Shown piece by piece: positions 54,528 to 63,601 of a stretch of 64,000 nucleotides of DNA. Source of the DNA: Citrobacter telavivensis (GTDB lineage: Bacteria > Pseudomonadota > Gammaproteobacteria > Enterobacterales > Enterobacteriaceae); the NCBI GenBank assembly GCA_009363175.1, contig CP045203.1, forward strand, positions 124,001 through 188,000, given 5' to 3'. The translations under genes and the position numbers were made by a program. Positions within the stretch are counted from its first letter, which is position 1. Each line of letters opens with the position of its first letter. Below the pieces are notes generated by a model. That model had not been told where the DNA came from, did not search any database, and worked only from the letters and a program-made list of their open reading frames with translations.

Positions 54528-55817
54528 TCAGATGGTTGATAGATCGACTCCGTAGTTGAGTTCCTCTGCGAAGTCCGGCAGTCCGTAACCGATGGTTTTC
54601 TTGTAGAAAGGAGAGACCTTCGCAGTCGGTGCCTTCTTCTTGTGCTTCGTGGTGTAGAGCATTCGTGCCCGCATCACCTCGAAGGAGTAACCGCGCCCTT
54701 CACGGTTCTTGTCCTTGGCCAGTCGGTTGATGGACTCCGTGTAAGCGTTGGTGACGGGCATGTCCGTCTCGAAGTAGGTCATGGTCTCTTCGCGCCAGTT
54801 TCCCACTGCCCTGACCAGATCGCTCCAGACTTCCTTTTGGCCCTTCGGGATGGTGGCTATCCACTCGTCCAGGGCGGCTTCTGCCTGGAGCCGTGTGGTG
54901 GCGTCCCAGATGCCGTAGAAGCGCTCCTTGTGCTCGTAGGCGGCCAGCAGTTGCGGGAACGCGCCTGTCCAGGTCTCCATGATGAGGCGCTCCCGGTCTG
55001 AGACTTCGTGAGCGCGTTTCAGCAGGATTTTCCGGTCTCCCTTGAGAGTCCGGCTCTGGGACGGTTTCAGCTCCTTTCTGAGGCCCTTGCGCACTCTCTC
55101 TAGGGCATCGTTGGCCATGCGCACCACATGGGACTTATCGACCACGATACGGGCCTGGGGCAGCACAGCCTTGACCGCTGCCCGGTAGGGGTTCCACATG
55201 TCCATGCTGACGATCTCGACCTTCTGCCGGTCTTTCAGCTTCATCAGGTAGTTGGTCACCACGTTCTGGCGGCGGGTGGCCAGCAGGTCGAGCAGGGTTC
55301 GCTCCTCAATGTTGGTCAGAATGCAGCGGTAGCGCTTGTTCAGGTATAGCTCGTCAATGCCCAGGATGCGGGGCGTCTCGAAGCGGTGCCAGCGCCCCAG
55401 GAACTCGGCGCGGGCGTTGAAGATGTCGCGCACCGTCTTCTCGTCCAGGCCGGTCTGTGCCGCCACAAAGGTGTAGGGGTGGTTGAAGGATTCCTTCTCC
55501 ACGTACTCATGCAGCCGCAGTGTCATACGGAATCCGTCCACCATCTCCGGTAGCTGGGGCCTGAATGTTGTCTTGCAGGCCCGGCAGGTGTATCGGCGGC
55601 GGACCACCCAGAGAGTGACCCGCTTGCCGTGGATGGGCAGATCACGATAGGGAACGTCACGCTTGCCGAACCGTACGAACTCACCCTGCACGCCGCATTC
55701 CTCGCAGGCGATGGGATCGGGCACGTCCACCTGGAAGTGCATTTCGTCGTCGGTTGATTTGCAGCCCAGTACTTGGTATTGCGGCAGGTGAAGGATGTTG
55801 TCGGGAAGTTCGGTCAT
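54528..55817 (-). CDS. tnpA: ISL3-family transposase, ISPpu12-like
   Basis: A 429-residue ISL3 transposase: N-terminal zinc-finger cysteines (CEECGVQGEF, CRACKTTF), then the DDE domain with LGIDELYLNKRYR, VSMDMWNPYR and a VVDKSHVVRMAN block, and a C-terminal NAYTESINRLAK glutamate region. Full length, unlike the copy at 58305, which lost 31 bp. Confidence 0.93.
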   Translation of the reverse strand: MTELPDNILHLPQYQVLGCKSTDDEMHFQVDVPDPIACEECGVQGEFVRFGKRDVPYRDLPIHGKRVTLWVVRRRYTCRACKTTFRPQLPEMVDGFRMTLRLHEYVEKESFNHPYTFVAAQTGLDEKTVRDIFNARAEFLGRWHRFETPRILGIDELYLNKRYRCILTNIEERTLLDLLATRRQNVVTNYLMKLKDRQKVEIVSMDMWNPYRAAVKAVLPQARIVVDKSHVVRMANDALERVRKGLRKELKPSQSRTLKGDRKILLKRAHEVSDRERLIMETWTGAFPQLLAAYEHKERFYGIWDATTRLQAEAALDEWIATIPKGQKEVWSDLVRAVGNWREETMTYFETDMPVTNAYTESINRLAKDKNREGRGYSFEVMRARMLYTTKHKKKAPTAKVSPFYKKTIGYGLPDFAEELNYGVDLSTI

Positions 55818-55838
55818 GGTGTTGTATAGGCGTAGGTG

Positions 55839-56253
55839 TCAGTCAGATCCATCCGGCTCGGCATTGGTGTTTGCTTTTTTACCCAACAAGCTGCTGGAAA
55901 CGAAAAGTAAGGCACCGAGGACAATTGCAATATCAGCCAGGTTGAAGGCCGGCCAATGCCAGTCTCGCCAATAGAAATCAAAGGAATCCACAACATAGCC
56001 GCGAAAGACCCGGTCAATCAGGTTGCCCATGGCGCCACCGAGGATAAGACTGTAAGCGATGGCTTCTCCTTTATGACGATTTTCAAGGATCAGCTTGATC
56101 AGAAAAATCGAGACCACTACCGCGATTCCGATAAAAAAGTAGCGCTGCCAGCCTCCACCATTCGCAAAAAGACTGAATGCGGCACCGGTGTTCCATAGGT
56201 GCACCCAGTTAAAGAACGGGGTCACCGAAACATACTCGCCATAGGCCATTGAT
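55839..56253 (-). pseudogene. lspA: signal peptidase II gene, 5' truncated by IS26
   Basis: Carries the last 138 codons of LspA, including the catalytic NLIDRVFRGYVVDSFDF and FNLADIAIVLG asparagine/aspartate motifs. The first membrane helix present in the intact copy at 59585-60097 is absent. It probably makes no functional enzyme. Confidence 0.9.
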
Positions 56254-57073
56254 GGCACTGTTGCAAATAGTCGGTGGTGATAAACTTATCATCCCCTTTT
56301 GCTGATGGAGCTGCACATGAACCCATTCAAAGGCCGGCATTTTCAGCGTGACATCATTCTGTGGGCCGTACGCTGGTACTGCAAATACGGCATCAGTTAC
56401 CGTGAGCTGCAGGAGATGCTGGCTGAACGCGGAGTGAATGTCGATCACTCCACGATTTACCGCTGGGTTCAGCGTTATGCGCCTGAAATGGAAAAACGGC
56501 TGCGCTGGTACTGGCGTAACCCTTCCGATCTTTGCCCGTGGCACATGGATGAAACCTACGTGAAGGTCAATGGCCGCTGGGCGTATCTGTACCGGGCCGT
56601 CGACAGCCGGGGCCGCACTGTCGATTTTTATCTCTCCTCCCGTCGTAACAGCAAAGCTGCATACCGGTTTCTGGGTAAAATCCTCAACAACGTGAAGAAG
56701 TGGCAGATCCCGCGATTCATCAACACGGATAAAGCGCCCGCCTATGGTCGCGCGCTTGCTCTGCTCAAACGCGACGGCCGGTGCCCGTCTGACGTTGAAC
56801 ACCGACAGATTAAGTACCGGAACAACGTGATTGAATGCGATCATGGCAAACTGAAACGGATAATCGGCGCCACGCTGGGATTTAAATCCATGAAGACGGC
56901 TTACGCCACCATCAAAGGTATTGAGGTGATGCGTGCACTACGCAAAGGCCAGGCCTCAGCATTTTATTATGGTGATCCCCTGGGCGAAATGCGCCTGGTA
57001 AGCAGAGTTTTTGAAATGTAAGGCCTTTGAATAAGACAAAAGGCTGCCTCATCGCTAACTTTGCAACAGTGCC
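56254..57073 (+). mobile_element. IS26: IS26, copy 2
   Basis: Complete 820-bp IS26, opposite orientation to copy 1 and the same orientation as the partial copy 3 at 63602. Flanks CCATTGAT and TTTTCGAG differ, so no target duplication is present. Confidence 0.97.
56317..57021 (+). CDS. tnpA: IS26 transposase
   Basis: A 234-residue transposase, apparently identical to copy 1. The start MNPFKGRH at 56317. Intact. Confidence 0.97.
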   Translation: MNPFKGRHFQRDIILWAVRWYCKYGISYRELQEMLAERGVNVDHSTIYRWVQRYAPEMEKRLRWYWRNPSDLCPWHMDETYVKVNGRWAYLYRAVDSRGRTVDFYLSSRRNSKAAYRFLGKILNNVKKWQIPRFINTDKAPAYGRALALLKRDGRCPSDVEHRQIKYRNNVIECDHGKLKRIIGATLGFKSMKTAYATIKGIEVMRALRKGQASAFYYGDPLGEMRLVSRVFEM

Positions 57074-57166
57074 TTTTCGAGAATCGCAATGCCTTGATTC
57101 CCGTGCCGCGCCGGTTGCCTTGGCGGGCTTGTCACAAACCTACGTTTTCAAGAAGAAGGAAACCGC

Positions 57167-57339
57167 ATGCCCCGCCGTTCGATCCTCTCCGCCGCCGAGC
57201 GCGAAAGCCTGCTGGCGTTGCCGGACACCAAGGATGAGTTGATCCGTCACTACACGTTCAGCGAAAGCGACCTCTCCATCATCCGGCAGCGGCGCGGCCC
57301 GGCCAATCGGCTGGGCTTCGCGGTGCAGCTCTGCTACCT
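57167..57339 (+). pseudogene. Tn3-family transposase, N-terminal fragment
   Basis: The first 58 codons of a Tn1721/TnAs1-type TnpA: MPRRSILSAAERESLLAL and QRRGPANRLGFAVQLCYL. It is cut at 57340 by the terminal repeat of the mer transposon, and its upstream region begins at IS26. Only a remnant is left. Confidence 0.85.
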
Positions 57340-57377
57340 GGGGTCGTCTCAGAATTCGGAAAATAAAGCACGCTAAG
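57340..57377 (-). repeat. Tn21-subgroup 38-bp terminal repeat
   Basis: Begins GGGGTCGTCTCAGAATTCGG and ends CACGCTAAG, the mer-side end of a Tn21/Tn5036-type transposon, 38 bp long. Its last five bases overlap the 3' end of merR. The opposite end is not in the window. Confidence 0.88.
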
Positions 57378-57828
57378 GCGTAGTCACCCCGTGACTCCCC
57401 CGCGCCGATGCAGCGAGCTTCGTTCCGTCTTGCAGTGACGCAATCAGCGGGCAGGAAACGTTCCCTTTCCGCGCGTGGCAGGCGCACACCAGTTCAGACA
57501 GCACGGCCTCCATGCGTGCCAAGTCGGCCATCTTCTCGCGCACATCCTTGAGCTTGTGCTCGGCCAGGCCGCTGGCTTCCTCGCAATGGGTGCCATCCTC
57601 CAGCCGCAGTAGCTCGGCGATTTCGTCCAGGCTAAAGCCCAGCCGCTGGGCCGATTTCACGAACCGCACTCGTGTTACATCCGCCTCGCCATAGCGGCGA
57701 ATGCTGCCATAGGGCTTGTCTGGCTCCGGCAGCAGGCCCTTGCGCTGGTAGAACCGGATGGTCTCCACATTGACCCCGGCCGCCTTGGCAAAAACGCCAA
57801 TGGTCAGATTCTCAAAATTAATTTGCAT
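57373..57828 (-). CDS. merR: mercury-responsive regulator MerR (second copy)
   Basis: A 151-residue MerR with helix-turn-helix (IGVFAKAAGVNVETIRFYQ) and Hg-binding cysteines in GTHCEEA, LVCACHARKG and SCPLI. It differs widely from the MerR at 26695 and belongs to the Tn21 group. The C-terminus is slightly extended and ends in the transposon's terminal repeat. Confidence 0.93.
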   Translation of the reverse strand: MQINFENLTIGVFAKAAGVNVETIRFYQRKGLLPEPDKPYGSIRRYGEADVTRVRFVKSAQRLGFSLDEIAELLRLEDGTHCEEASGLAEHKLKDVREKMADLARMEAVLSELVCACHARKGNVSCPLIASLQDGTKLAASARGSHGVTTP

Positions 57829-57833
57829 ATCGC

Positions 57834-57864
57834 TTGACTCCGTACATAACTACGGAAGTAAGCT
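57834..57864 (+). promoter_or_regulatory. mer operator-promoter (second copy)
   Basis: TTGACT and TAAGCT with an exact 19-bp spacer over the dyad CTCCGTAC/CTACGGAA. The long spacer is diagnostic for MerR promoters. Confidence 0.88.
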
Positions 57865-57899
57865 TAAGCTATCCAAACCAAATTTGAAAGGACAAGCGT

Positions 57900-58316
57900 A
57901 TGTCTGAACCACAAAACGGGCGCGGCGCGCTCTTCGCCGGTGGGCTGGCCGCCATTCTTGCGTCGGCCTGCTGCCTGGGGCCGCTGGTTTTGATCGCCTT
58001 GGGGTTCAGCGGGGCATGGATCGGCAACCTGACGGTGCTGGAACCCTATCGCCCGATCTTCATCGGCGCAGCGCTGGTCGCGCTGTTTTTCGCCTGGCGG
58101 CGCATCTACCGCCCGGCGCAAGCCTGCAAACCGGGTGAGGTCTGCGCGATTCCCCAAGTGCGAGCTACTTACAAGCTCATTTTCTGGATCGTGGCCGCGC
58201 TGGTCCTGGTCGCGCTCGGATTTCCCTACGTCATGCCATTTTTCTATGGGTATACGGATTTAATGGTTGATGGGCACCTTCACCCCATCAATCTGATACC
58301 ACCCTCAGATGGTTGA
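57900..58316 (+). CDS. merT: MerT with IS-encoded C-terminal extension
   Basis: Residues 1-116 are a full Tn21-type MerT: helix 1 with ASACCLGP, cytoplasmic ACKPGEVCAI and the end PYVMPFFY. ISPpu12 entered at 58248, exactly at the stop codon, so the frame runs 22 residues into IS DNA. MerP, MerA and the rest of the operon are absent. The protein may still work, but without the reductase resistance is not expected. Confidence 0.88.
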   Translation: MSEPQNGRGALFAGGLAAILASACCLGPLVLIALGFSGAWIGNLTVLEPYRPIFIGAALVALFFAWRRIYRPAQACKPGEVCAIPQVRATYKLIFWIVAALVLVALGFPYVMPFFYGYTDLMVDGHLHPINLIPPSDG

Positions 58317-59563
58317 TAGATCGACTCCGTAGTTGAGTTCCTCTGCGAAGTCCGGCAGTCCGTAACCGATGGTTTTCTTGTAGAAAGGAGAGACCTTCGC
58401 AGTCGGTGCCTTCTTCTTGTGCTTCGTGGTGTAGAGCATTCGTGCCCGCATCACCTCGAAGGAGTAACCACGCCCTTCACGGTTCTTGTCCTTGGCCAGT
58501 CGGTTGATGGACTCCGTGTAAGCGTTGGTGACGGGCATGTCCGTCTCGAAGTAGGTCATGGTCTCTTCGCGCCAGTTTCCCACTGCCCTGACCAGATCGC
58601 TCCAGACTTCCTTTTGGCCCTTCGGGATGGTGGCTATCCACTCGTCCAGGGCGGCTTCTGCCTGGAGCCGTGTGGTGGCGTCCCAGATGCCGTAGAAGCG
58701 CTCCTTGTGCTCATAGGCGGCCAGCAGTTGCGGGAACGCGCCTGTCCAGGTCTCCATGATGAGGCGCTCCCGGTCTGAGACTTCGTGAGCGCAGTCCGGC
58801 TCTGGGACGGTTTCAGCTCCTTTCTGAGGCCCTTGCGCACTCTCTCTAGGGCATCGTTGGCCATGCGCACCACATGGAACTTATCGACCACGATACGGGC
58901 CTGGGGCAGCACAGCCTTGACCGCTGCCCGGTAGGGGTTCCACATGTCCATGCTGACGATCTCGACCTTCTGCCGGTCTTTCAGCTTCATCAGGTAGTTG
59001 GTCACCACGTCCTGGCGGCGGGTGGCCAGCAGGTCGAGCAGGGTTCGCTCCTCAATGTTGGTCAGAATGCAGCGGTAGCGCTTGTTCAGGTATAGCTCGT
59101 CAATGCCCAGGATGCGGGGCGTCTCGAAGCGGTGCCAGCGCCCCAGGAACTCGGCGCGGGCGTTGAAGATGTCGCGCACCGTCTTCTCGTCCAGGCCGGT
59201 CTGTGCCGCCACAAAGGTGTAGGGGTGGTTGAAGGATTCCTTCTCCACGTACTCATGCAGCCGCAGTGTCATACGGAATCCGTCCACCATCTCCGGTAGC
59301 TGGGGCCTGAATGTTGTCTTGCAGGCCCGGCAGGTGTATCGGCGGCGGACCACCCAGAGAGTGACCCGCTTGCCGTGGATGGGCAGATCACGATAGGGAA
59401 CGTCACGCTTGCCGAACCGTACGAACTCACCCTGCACGCCGCATTCCTCGCAGGCGATGGGATCGGGCACGTCCACCTGGAAGTGCATTTCGTCGTCGGT
59501 TGATTTGCAGCCCAGTACTTGGTATTGCGGCAGGTGAAGGATGTTGTCGGGAAGTTCGGTCAT
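58305..59563 (-). pseudogene. ISL3-family transposase, frameshifted
   Basis: Nearly identical to the copy at 54528 but 31 bp shorter. The deletion is at about 58792, within the region coding SRTLKGDRKILLKRAHE. The loss shifts the frame and splits the gene into pieces of about 260 and 150 codons. A point difference changes VDKSHVV to VDKFHVV. Confidence 0.93.
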
Positions 59564-59584
59564 GGTGTTGTATAGGCGTAGGTG

Positions 59585-60097
59585 TCAGTCAGATCCATCC
59601 GACTCGGCATTGGTGTTTGCTTTTTTACCCAACAAGCTGCTGGAAACGAAAAGTAAGGCACCGAGGACAATTGCAATATCAGCCAGGTTGAAGGCCGGCC
59701 AATGCCAGTCTCGCCAATAGAAATCAAAGGAATCCACAACATAGCCGCGAAAGACCCGGTCAATCAGGTTGCCCATGGCGCCACCGAGGATAAGACTGTA
59801 AGCGATGGCTTCTCCTTTATGACGATTTTCAAGGATCAGCTTGATCAGAAAAATCGAGACCACTACCGCGATTCCGATAAAAAAGTAGCGCTGCCAGCCT
59901 CCACCATTCGCAAAAAGACTGAATGCGGCACCGGTGTTCCATAGGTGCACCCAGTTAAAGAACGGGGTCACCGAAACATACTCGCCATAGGCCATTGATT
60001 GTTGCACCAGCCATTTTACGGCCTGATCAGACGCTGCCAGCAGGCCCGATATGGACAATAGGGCATACGGCGAGAGCTTTTTGCCAATAATGAGCAT
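59585..60097 (-). CDS. lspA: lipoprotein signal peptidase LspA carried by ISPpu12-like element
   Basis: A full-length 170-residue LspA: four membrane helices and the aspartyl-protease motifs NLIDRVFRGYVVDSFDF and FNLADIAI. It cleaves prolipoproteins at the lipobox. The mobile copy is additional to the host's chromosomal gene and lies with a cation-efflux gene, the known ISPpu12 cargo. Start ATG 60097 is 3 nt after the efflux stop. Confidence 0.92.
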   Translation of the reverse strand: MLIIGKKLSPYALLSISGLLAASDQAVKWLVQQSMAYGEYVSVTPFFNWVHLWNTGAAFSLFANGGGWQRYFFIGIAVVVSIFLIKLILENRHKGEAIAYSLILGGAMGNLIDRVFRGYVVDSFDFYWRDWHWPAFNLADIAIVLGALLFVSSSLLGKKANTNAESDGSD

Positions 60098-60100
60098 TAT

Positions 60101-60901
60101 TTAACCCTTCAACGCCAAAATGCGTCTGGCACCGTTAAGTACAATGCCCCCCACGATGGTGCCGATAATCAGATCCGGATAATTGGACCCGGTCCACGCG
60201 ACCAGAGCGCCGGCGGTGATGACCCCCAGGTTGATCACCACGTCGTTGGCCGAGAATATCCAGCTTGCCTTCATGTGCGCCCCGCCCTCCCGATGTTTGG
60301 ATATGAGCAGCAGACAACTGGTATTGGCAATCAATGCGACGAAGGCGATCGCCATCATCATCAGCGATTCAGGCTCACTACCGAAAACAAAGCGTCGCAC
60401 CACCTCGACGAGTACGCCGATAGCCAAAATCAGTTGCAGTACCCCTGCCAGATGCGCGGCACGTACCTGCATTTTCGCACTGCGCCCTACGGCATAGAGA
60501 GCCAGGCCATAGACGGCTGCATCGGCAAACATATCCAGGGAATCAGCGATCAGGCCGGTAGACTGGGCGATCAGGCCAGCAGTCATTTCCACCACGAACA
60601 TGATCGCATTGATACCGAGCAACACGCGCAGAGTGCCTGACTCCTGCGTAGCAGAGACTGCCGAGCTCTCAGCGGCCTTGATCGTCTCTGGGTCGGCAAT
60701 GACGGTTTCCTGAAGCGAGGCGCCTAGCCCCAAGGTCGCCAGTTTCGCGGTAATGGGCTCAGCCTCGCCGTCATGCACGACCTTCAACCGGCGGTTCGAC
60801 AAGTCGAAGGACAGTGGCCAAAGCCAGCCCCAGCCAGCCAGACGGGTCAGCGCCAGCTTGGGTAACCAATACTGCAATTTAATTTTGATGCTATCCAGCA
60901 T
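60101..60901 (-). CDS. chimera: Psd start fused to CDF cation-efflux protein
   Basis: The first about 25 residues (MLDSIKIKLQYWLPKLALTR and LAGWG) are the N-terminus of phosphatidylserine decarboxylase. From LSFDLSNRRLKVV on, the frame is an HMA-like remnant followed by a cation diffusion facilitator with six membrane helices. The CDF metal-site pattern LIADSLDMFADAAVYG is present in helix 2 but with H replaced, and SANDVVINLG in helix 5. ATG 60901 follows GAGG, so translation now uses the psd start signals. The missing HMA cysteines may impair metal capture. Confidence 0.82.
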   Translation of the reverse strand: MLDSIKIKLQYWLPKLALTRLAGWGWLWPLSFDLSNRRLKVVHDGEAEPITAKLATLGLGASLQETVIADPETIKAAESSAVSATQESGTLRVLLGINAIMFVVEMTAGLIAQSTGLIADSLDMFADAAVYGLALYAVGRSAKMQVRAAHLAGVLQLILAIGVLVEVVRRFVFGSEPESLMMMAIAFVALIANTSCLLLISKHREGGAHMKASWIFSANDVVINLGVITAGALVAWTGSNYPDLIIGTIVGGIVLNGARRILALKG

Positions 60902-60976
60902 ATTAACCTCGTGAATCGGGGTAAAGGGCGCGCATTGTAACCGTGGCTCCGCCACAGTCAACGCCGCCCGGTATTA

Positions 60977-62026
60977 TCAGCCTGCGGCGTCGGTAAAGTT
61001 CTTGCGAACCTTCACGGATGCCATGCTTTCCAGAATGCGATGGTAGTTTTCAAAACGCTCTTTCGCGATATCGCCTTTCTCCATCGCTCCACGGATGGCG
61101 CAGCCTGGGTCGGTGTCGTGGCGGCAGTCGCGGAATTTGCAACCGCCCAAATAGTCACGGAATTCGACATAGGCTTGAGTCACTTGTTCCGGCTCCAGAT
61201 GCCACAGACCAAACTCACGCACACCCGGTGAATCGATCACATCGCCGCCGTGCTGGAAATGGTACAGCCGCGCGGCGGTGGTGGTATGTTGCCCGAGGCC
61301 TGAGACATCGGAAACCTGATTTACCAGAATTTGCTTATCGCTCGGTGGCAGCAGGGCATTCAACAGGCTGGATTTACCCACCCCGGACTGGCCGGCAAAG
61401 ATACTGATGCGATCAACCAGCGCTTGTTCAAACGCTTCCATGCCTTCACGCGTCTGGCTGGAGACTTCCAACACCCGATAGCCAATATGGCGATAGATAT
61501 CCATCATGCCGTCGACGTGCTTGCGTGCTTCGGCATCCAGCAGATCGATTTTGTTAAGTACGATCAGCGGTTCGACCTCCAGTGTTTCACAAGCCACCAG
61601 GTAGCGGTCGATCATATTCAGTGACAGCTCTGGCAGGATCGCGGAAACGATGACGATCTGATCGATATTGGCAGCGATGGGTTTCACGCCGTCGTAAATG
61701 TCGGGACGATTCAGGACGGAAGTGCGTTCATGCACGGCCTCGACGATGCCTTTGACCCCTGCATGGGTGCCGACGCCTGGGCGCCACACTACGCGATCGC
61801 CGGTCACCAGCGAACGCAATGTCCGGCGGATATTGCAGCGGTGCTGGGTGCCATCCGCGGCTTCAACGTCGGCGTGCATGCCGAAACGGCTGATGACGAT
61901 GCCGTCTTGCGGCTCGCCCAGTTGGGAATCATCCAATTCCGGTTTCTTATCTGTGCGTTTCAGACGACGTTGATGGTTCGCCTGCACGCGGCGTTCTTGA
62001 CCTTTGGACAGTTTGTTCTTGCTCAC
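60977..62026 (-). CDS. rsgA: ribosome small-subunit-dependent GTPase RsgA
   Basis: A complete 349-residue RsgA: an N-terminal OB fold, circularly permuted GTPase with G4 LNKIDL before G1 GQSGVGKSSLLN and G3 DSPGVREFG, and a C-terminal zinc knuckle CKFRDCRHDTDPGC. In enterobacterial chromosomes rsgA is followed by psd, as here, so a chromosomal piece was captured. Sequence resembles Serratia more than E. coli or Klebsiella as I remember them. GTG 62026 is the start. The IS110 lies 16 nt upstream, so the native promoter is gone. Confidence 0.93.
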   Translation of the reverse strand: MSKNKLSKGQERRVQANHQRRLKRTDKKPELDDSQLGEPQDGIVISRFGMHADVEAADGTQHRCNIRRTLRSLVTGDRVVWRPGVGTHAGVKGIVEAVHERTSVLNRPDIYDGVKPIAANIDQIVIVSAILPELSLNMIDRYLVACETLEVEPLIVLNKIDLLDAEARKHVDGMMDIYRHIGYRVLEVSSQTREGMEAFEQALVDRISIFAGQSGVGKSSLLNALLPPSDKQILVNQVSDVSGLGQHTTTAARLYHFQHGGDVIDSPGVREFGLWHLEPEQVTQAYVEFRDYLGGCKFRDCRHDTDPGCAIRGAMEKGDIAKERFENYHRILESMASVKVRKNFTDAAG

Positions 62027-62041
62027 TGCGCCTCACTTGAA

Positions 62042-63550
62042 TCCGCTTCACGCCCTGAGACATTCGACAAGCTTTTTTATGGCTTCAGTAAGGGCGACTT
62101 TCGCGCTTCCAGTGCCAGCAAATACTTCGCTTCATCGTACTGGGTCTTGGTCTTCCAGCAGCGGTAAATGATCCTTATCCATTTGAAGGCCAGAGCCCGG
62201 ATTGCAGACTGGTGAGATTTTCCTTTTTCTCGCAGTCCCCGATAATAAAGTCTGGCCCAGTATGATGAGTTAACCGTCTTGGCAGCCCATTCAACAAAGG
62301 TTTGCCGGACGAACTTGGCACACTGCCATCGCCAGTGAACCCAGGATTTCTGGCCACTTCGTTCTGTCACCGGTGCAATACCTGCGTAGTTTTGAATTTC
62401 TTCAGCGCTGTTAAACCGGTCACGGTTATCACCAAGTGCAGCAAGCATTCGTGGTCCCAAACACGGCCCCATGCCCGGAAGTGATTTGAACAGCCCCGAA
62501 TCTGGCAATGTGTCAAACAGCGTTTCGATTCGTTCGTCATAGGTTTTGATGATTTCACTCACGACTTTAATTTGTGTCGCCAGTGCTGTTGCCATCAAAG
62601 CATTAGCCTCTATAACACTCGGGTCTGTCGTCAACGGAATGGCGTTATCAATACTCACAACACGCTGCTCGGTAAGGGCCATTGCGCGGCCACCTTTGGC
62701 ATTGAGAAAGTTGCGGATCGTGTCTCGCCTGGCTCGTTTTAGTTGTTGCAGACTGGGCCATCGCATAATCAGTTCACACAATAGCAAGCTACCCCGATGT
62801 GAGAACCACTCCAGGGGCTGAGGATAATACTGTTTGAGTGTGTTGATTAGCCGGTTCACAAAACGGCGCTTATCTTCAACCAACTGACGACGCTGCTCAA
62901 CCAGTTGCTGGAGTAACCGGATATCGGCATTGTCGGGTTCAATGGCTTTTATCTTTTGGGGATAACGCAGCATTAACTCTAATGCCAGCTCGGCATCCTG
63001 CGGGTCATCTTTAGCACCGCTGGGCGAGAAGGCTTGCCGGTAACGAGCCAGAGACAAAGCGTGGACGGGGAAAACGGTGATAAATGGATATTTCTGAAGA
63101 GCATACACCACGGGACCTTTCTTCAGCTCAACGGCGATAGCGATCCTGCCTTTTACCTTCTGGTGTAACTCGGTAAGCCAGACATCAAGCGCTTCCGGCG
63201 TATGTTCAATCACATGGAATGTGCGTTCACCGTTTTTAAACTGAACACAGACATCGTGCTTTTTATCTGCCCAGTCCAGACCAACGTGCGCAGCAAATTG
63301 ATTAGTCTCAGTCATCACCAACTCCTTTTTATCGGGGATTGGTATGCATTCCACGCTCTTCGAAAGAAATATAGCCAGCAGTTATCTGCATGCCCTGAGT
63401 ATTCGTTAGCGAACGTGGAGCACCTACTGGCTCGAAAGAAAAGCGGCGATCATCGCATGATTCTCGCTCAATATTCGTAACCAGTAAGCGCATACCCTGA
63501 ATCACTTCAAAGTGTAATTCTCAGGGTGCGAATGACTATATATCGCTCAA
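62042..63550 (-). mobile_element. IS110-family element, copy 2
   Basis: Same element as 52920-54429, differing by one T near the right border. Its left end abuts the 5' side of rsgA; the right flank is a short stretch before IS26. Confidence 0.85.
62077..63315 (-). CDS. IS110-family transposase, copy 2
   Basis: A 412-residue transposase with the same motifs and start context as the copy at 52955-54193; no coding difference seen by eye. Confidence 0.93.
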   Translation of the reverse strand: MTETNQFAAHVGLDWADKKHDVCVQFKNGERTFHVIEHTPEALDVWLTELHQKVKGRIAIAVELKKGPVVYALQKYPFITVFPVHALSLARYRQAFSPSGAKDDPQDAELALELMLRYPQKIKAIEPDNADIRLLQQLVEQRRQLVEDKRRFVNRLINTLKQYYPQPLEWFSHRGSLLLCELIMRWPSLQQLKRARRDTIRNFLNAKGGRAMALTEQRVVSIDNAIPLTTDPSVIEANALMATALATQIKVVSEIIKTYDERIETLFDTLPDSGLFKSLPGMGPCLGPRMLAALGDNRDRFNSAEEIQNYAGIAPVTERSGQKSWVHWRWQCAKFVRQTFVEWAAKTVNSSYWARLYYRGLREKGKSHQSAIRALAFKWIRIIYRCWKTKTQYDEAKYLLALEARKSPLLKP

Positions 63551-63601
63551 AGCTGCCTGTCAAAGTGGTCAAGCTTCACATAGCTCAGAGGTACAAAAAA
63601 T

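Larger units (their letters stand above)
54470..56253 (-). mobile_element. ISPpu12-like element, copy 1 (truncated)
   Basis: The left end GGGTATACGGATTTAATGG starts at 54470. It holds an ISL3-family transposase and the 3' part of lspA, then ends at IS26 (56254). The same order continues in copy 2 (58248 on). Confidence 0.88.
58248..60830 (-). mobile_element. ISPpu12-like element, copy 2 (right end missing)
   Basis: Starts with GGGTATACGGATTTAATGG at 58248 and carries tnpA (broken), lspA and a cation-efflux gene. The matching right end is not found. The element is cut near 60830, where the efflux frame joins the start of a psd gene. The border is approximate. Confidence 0.85.

Noticed and set aside
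46946..57073. IS26 composite transposon between copies 1 and 2
   Set aside because: The copies are inverted relative to each other and no 8-bp duplications match, so I see only IS26-mediated junctions.
57074..63601. IS26 pseudo-compound transposon between copies 2 and 3
   Set aside because: Direct orientation permits it, but outer flanks CCATTGAT (copy 2) and the unseen end of copy 3 cannot be compared in this window.
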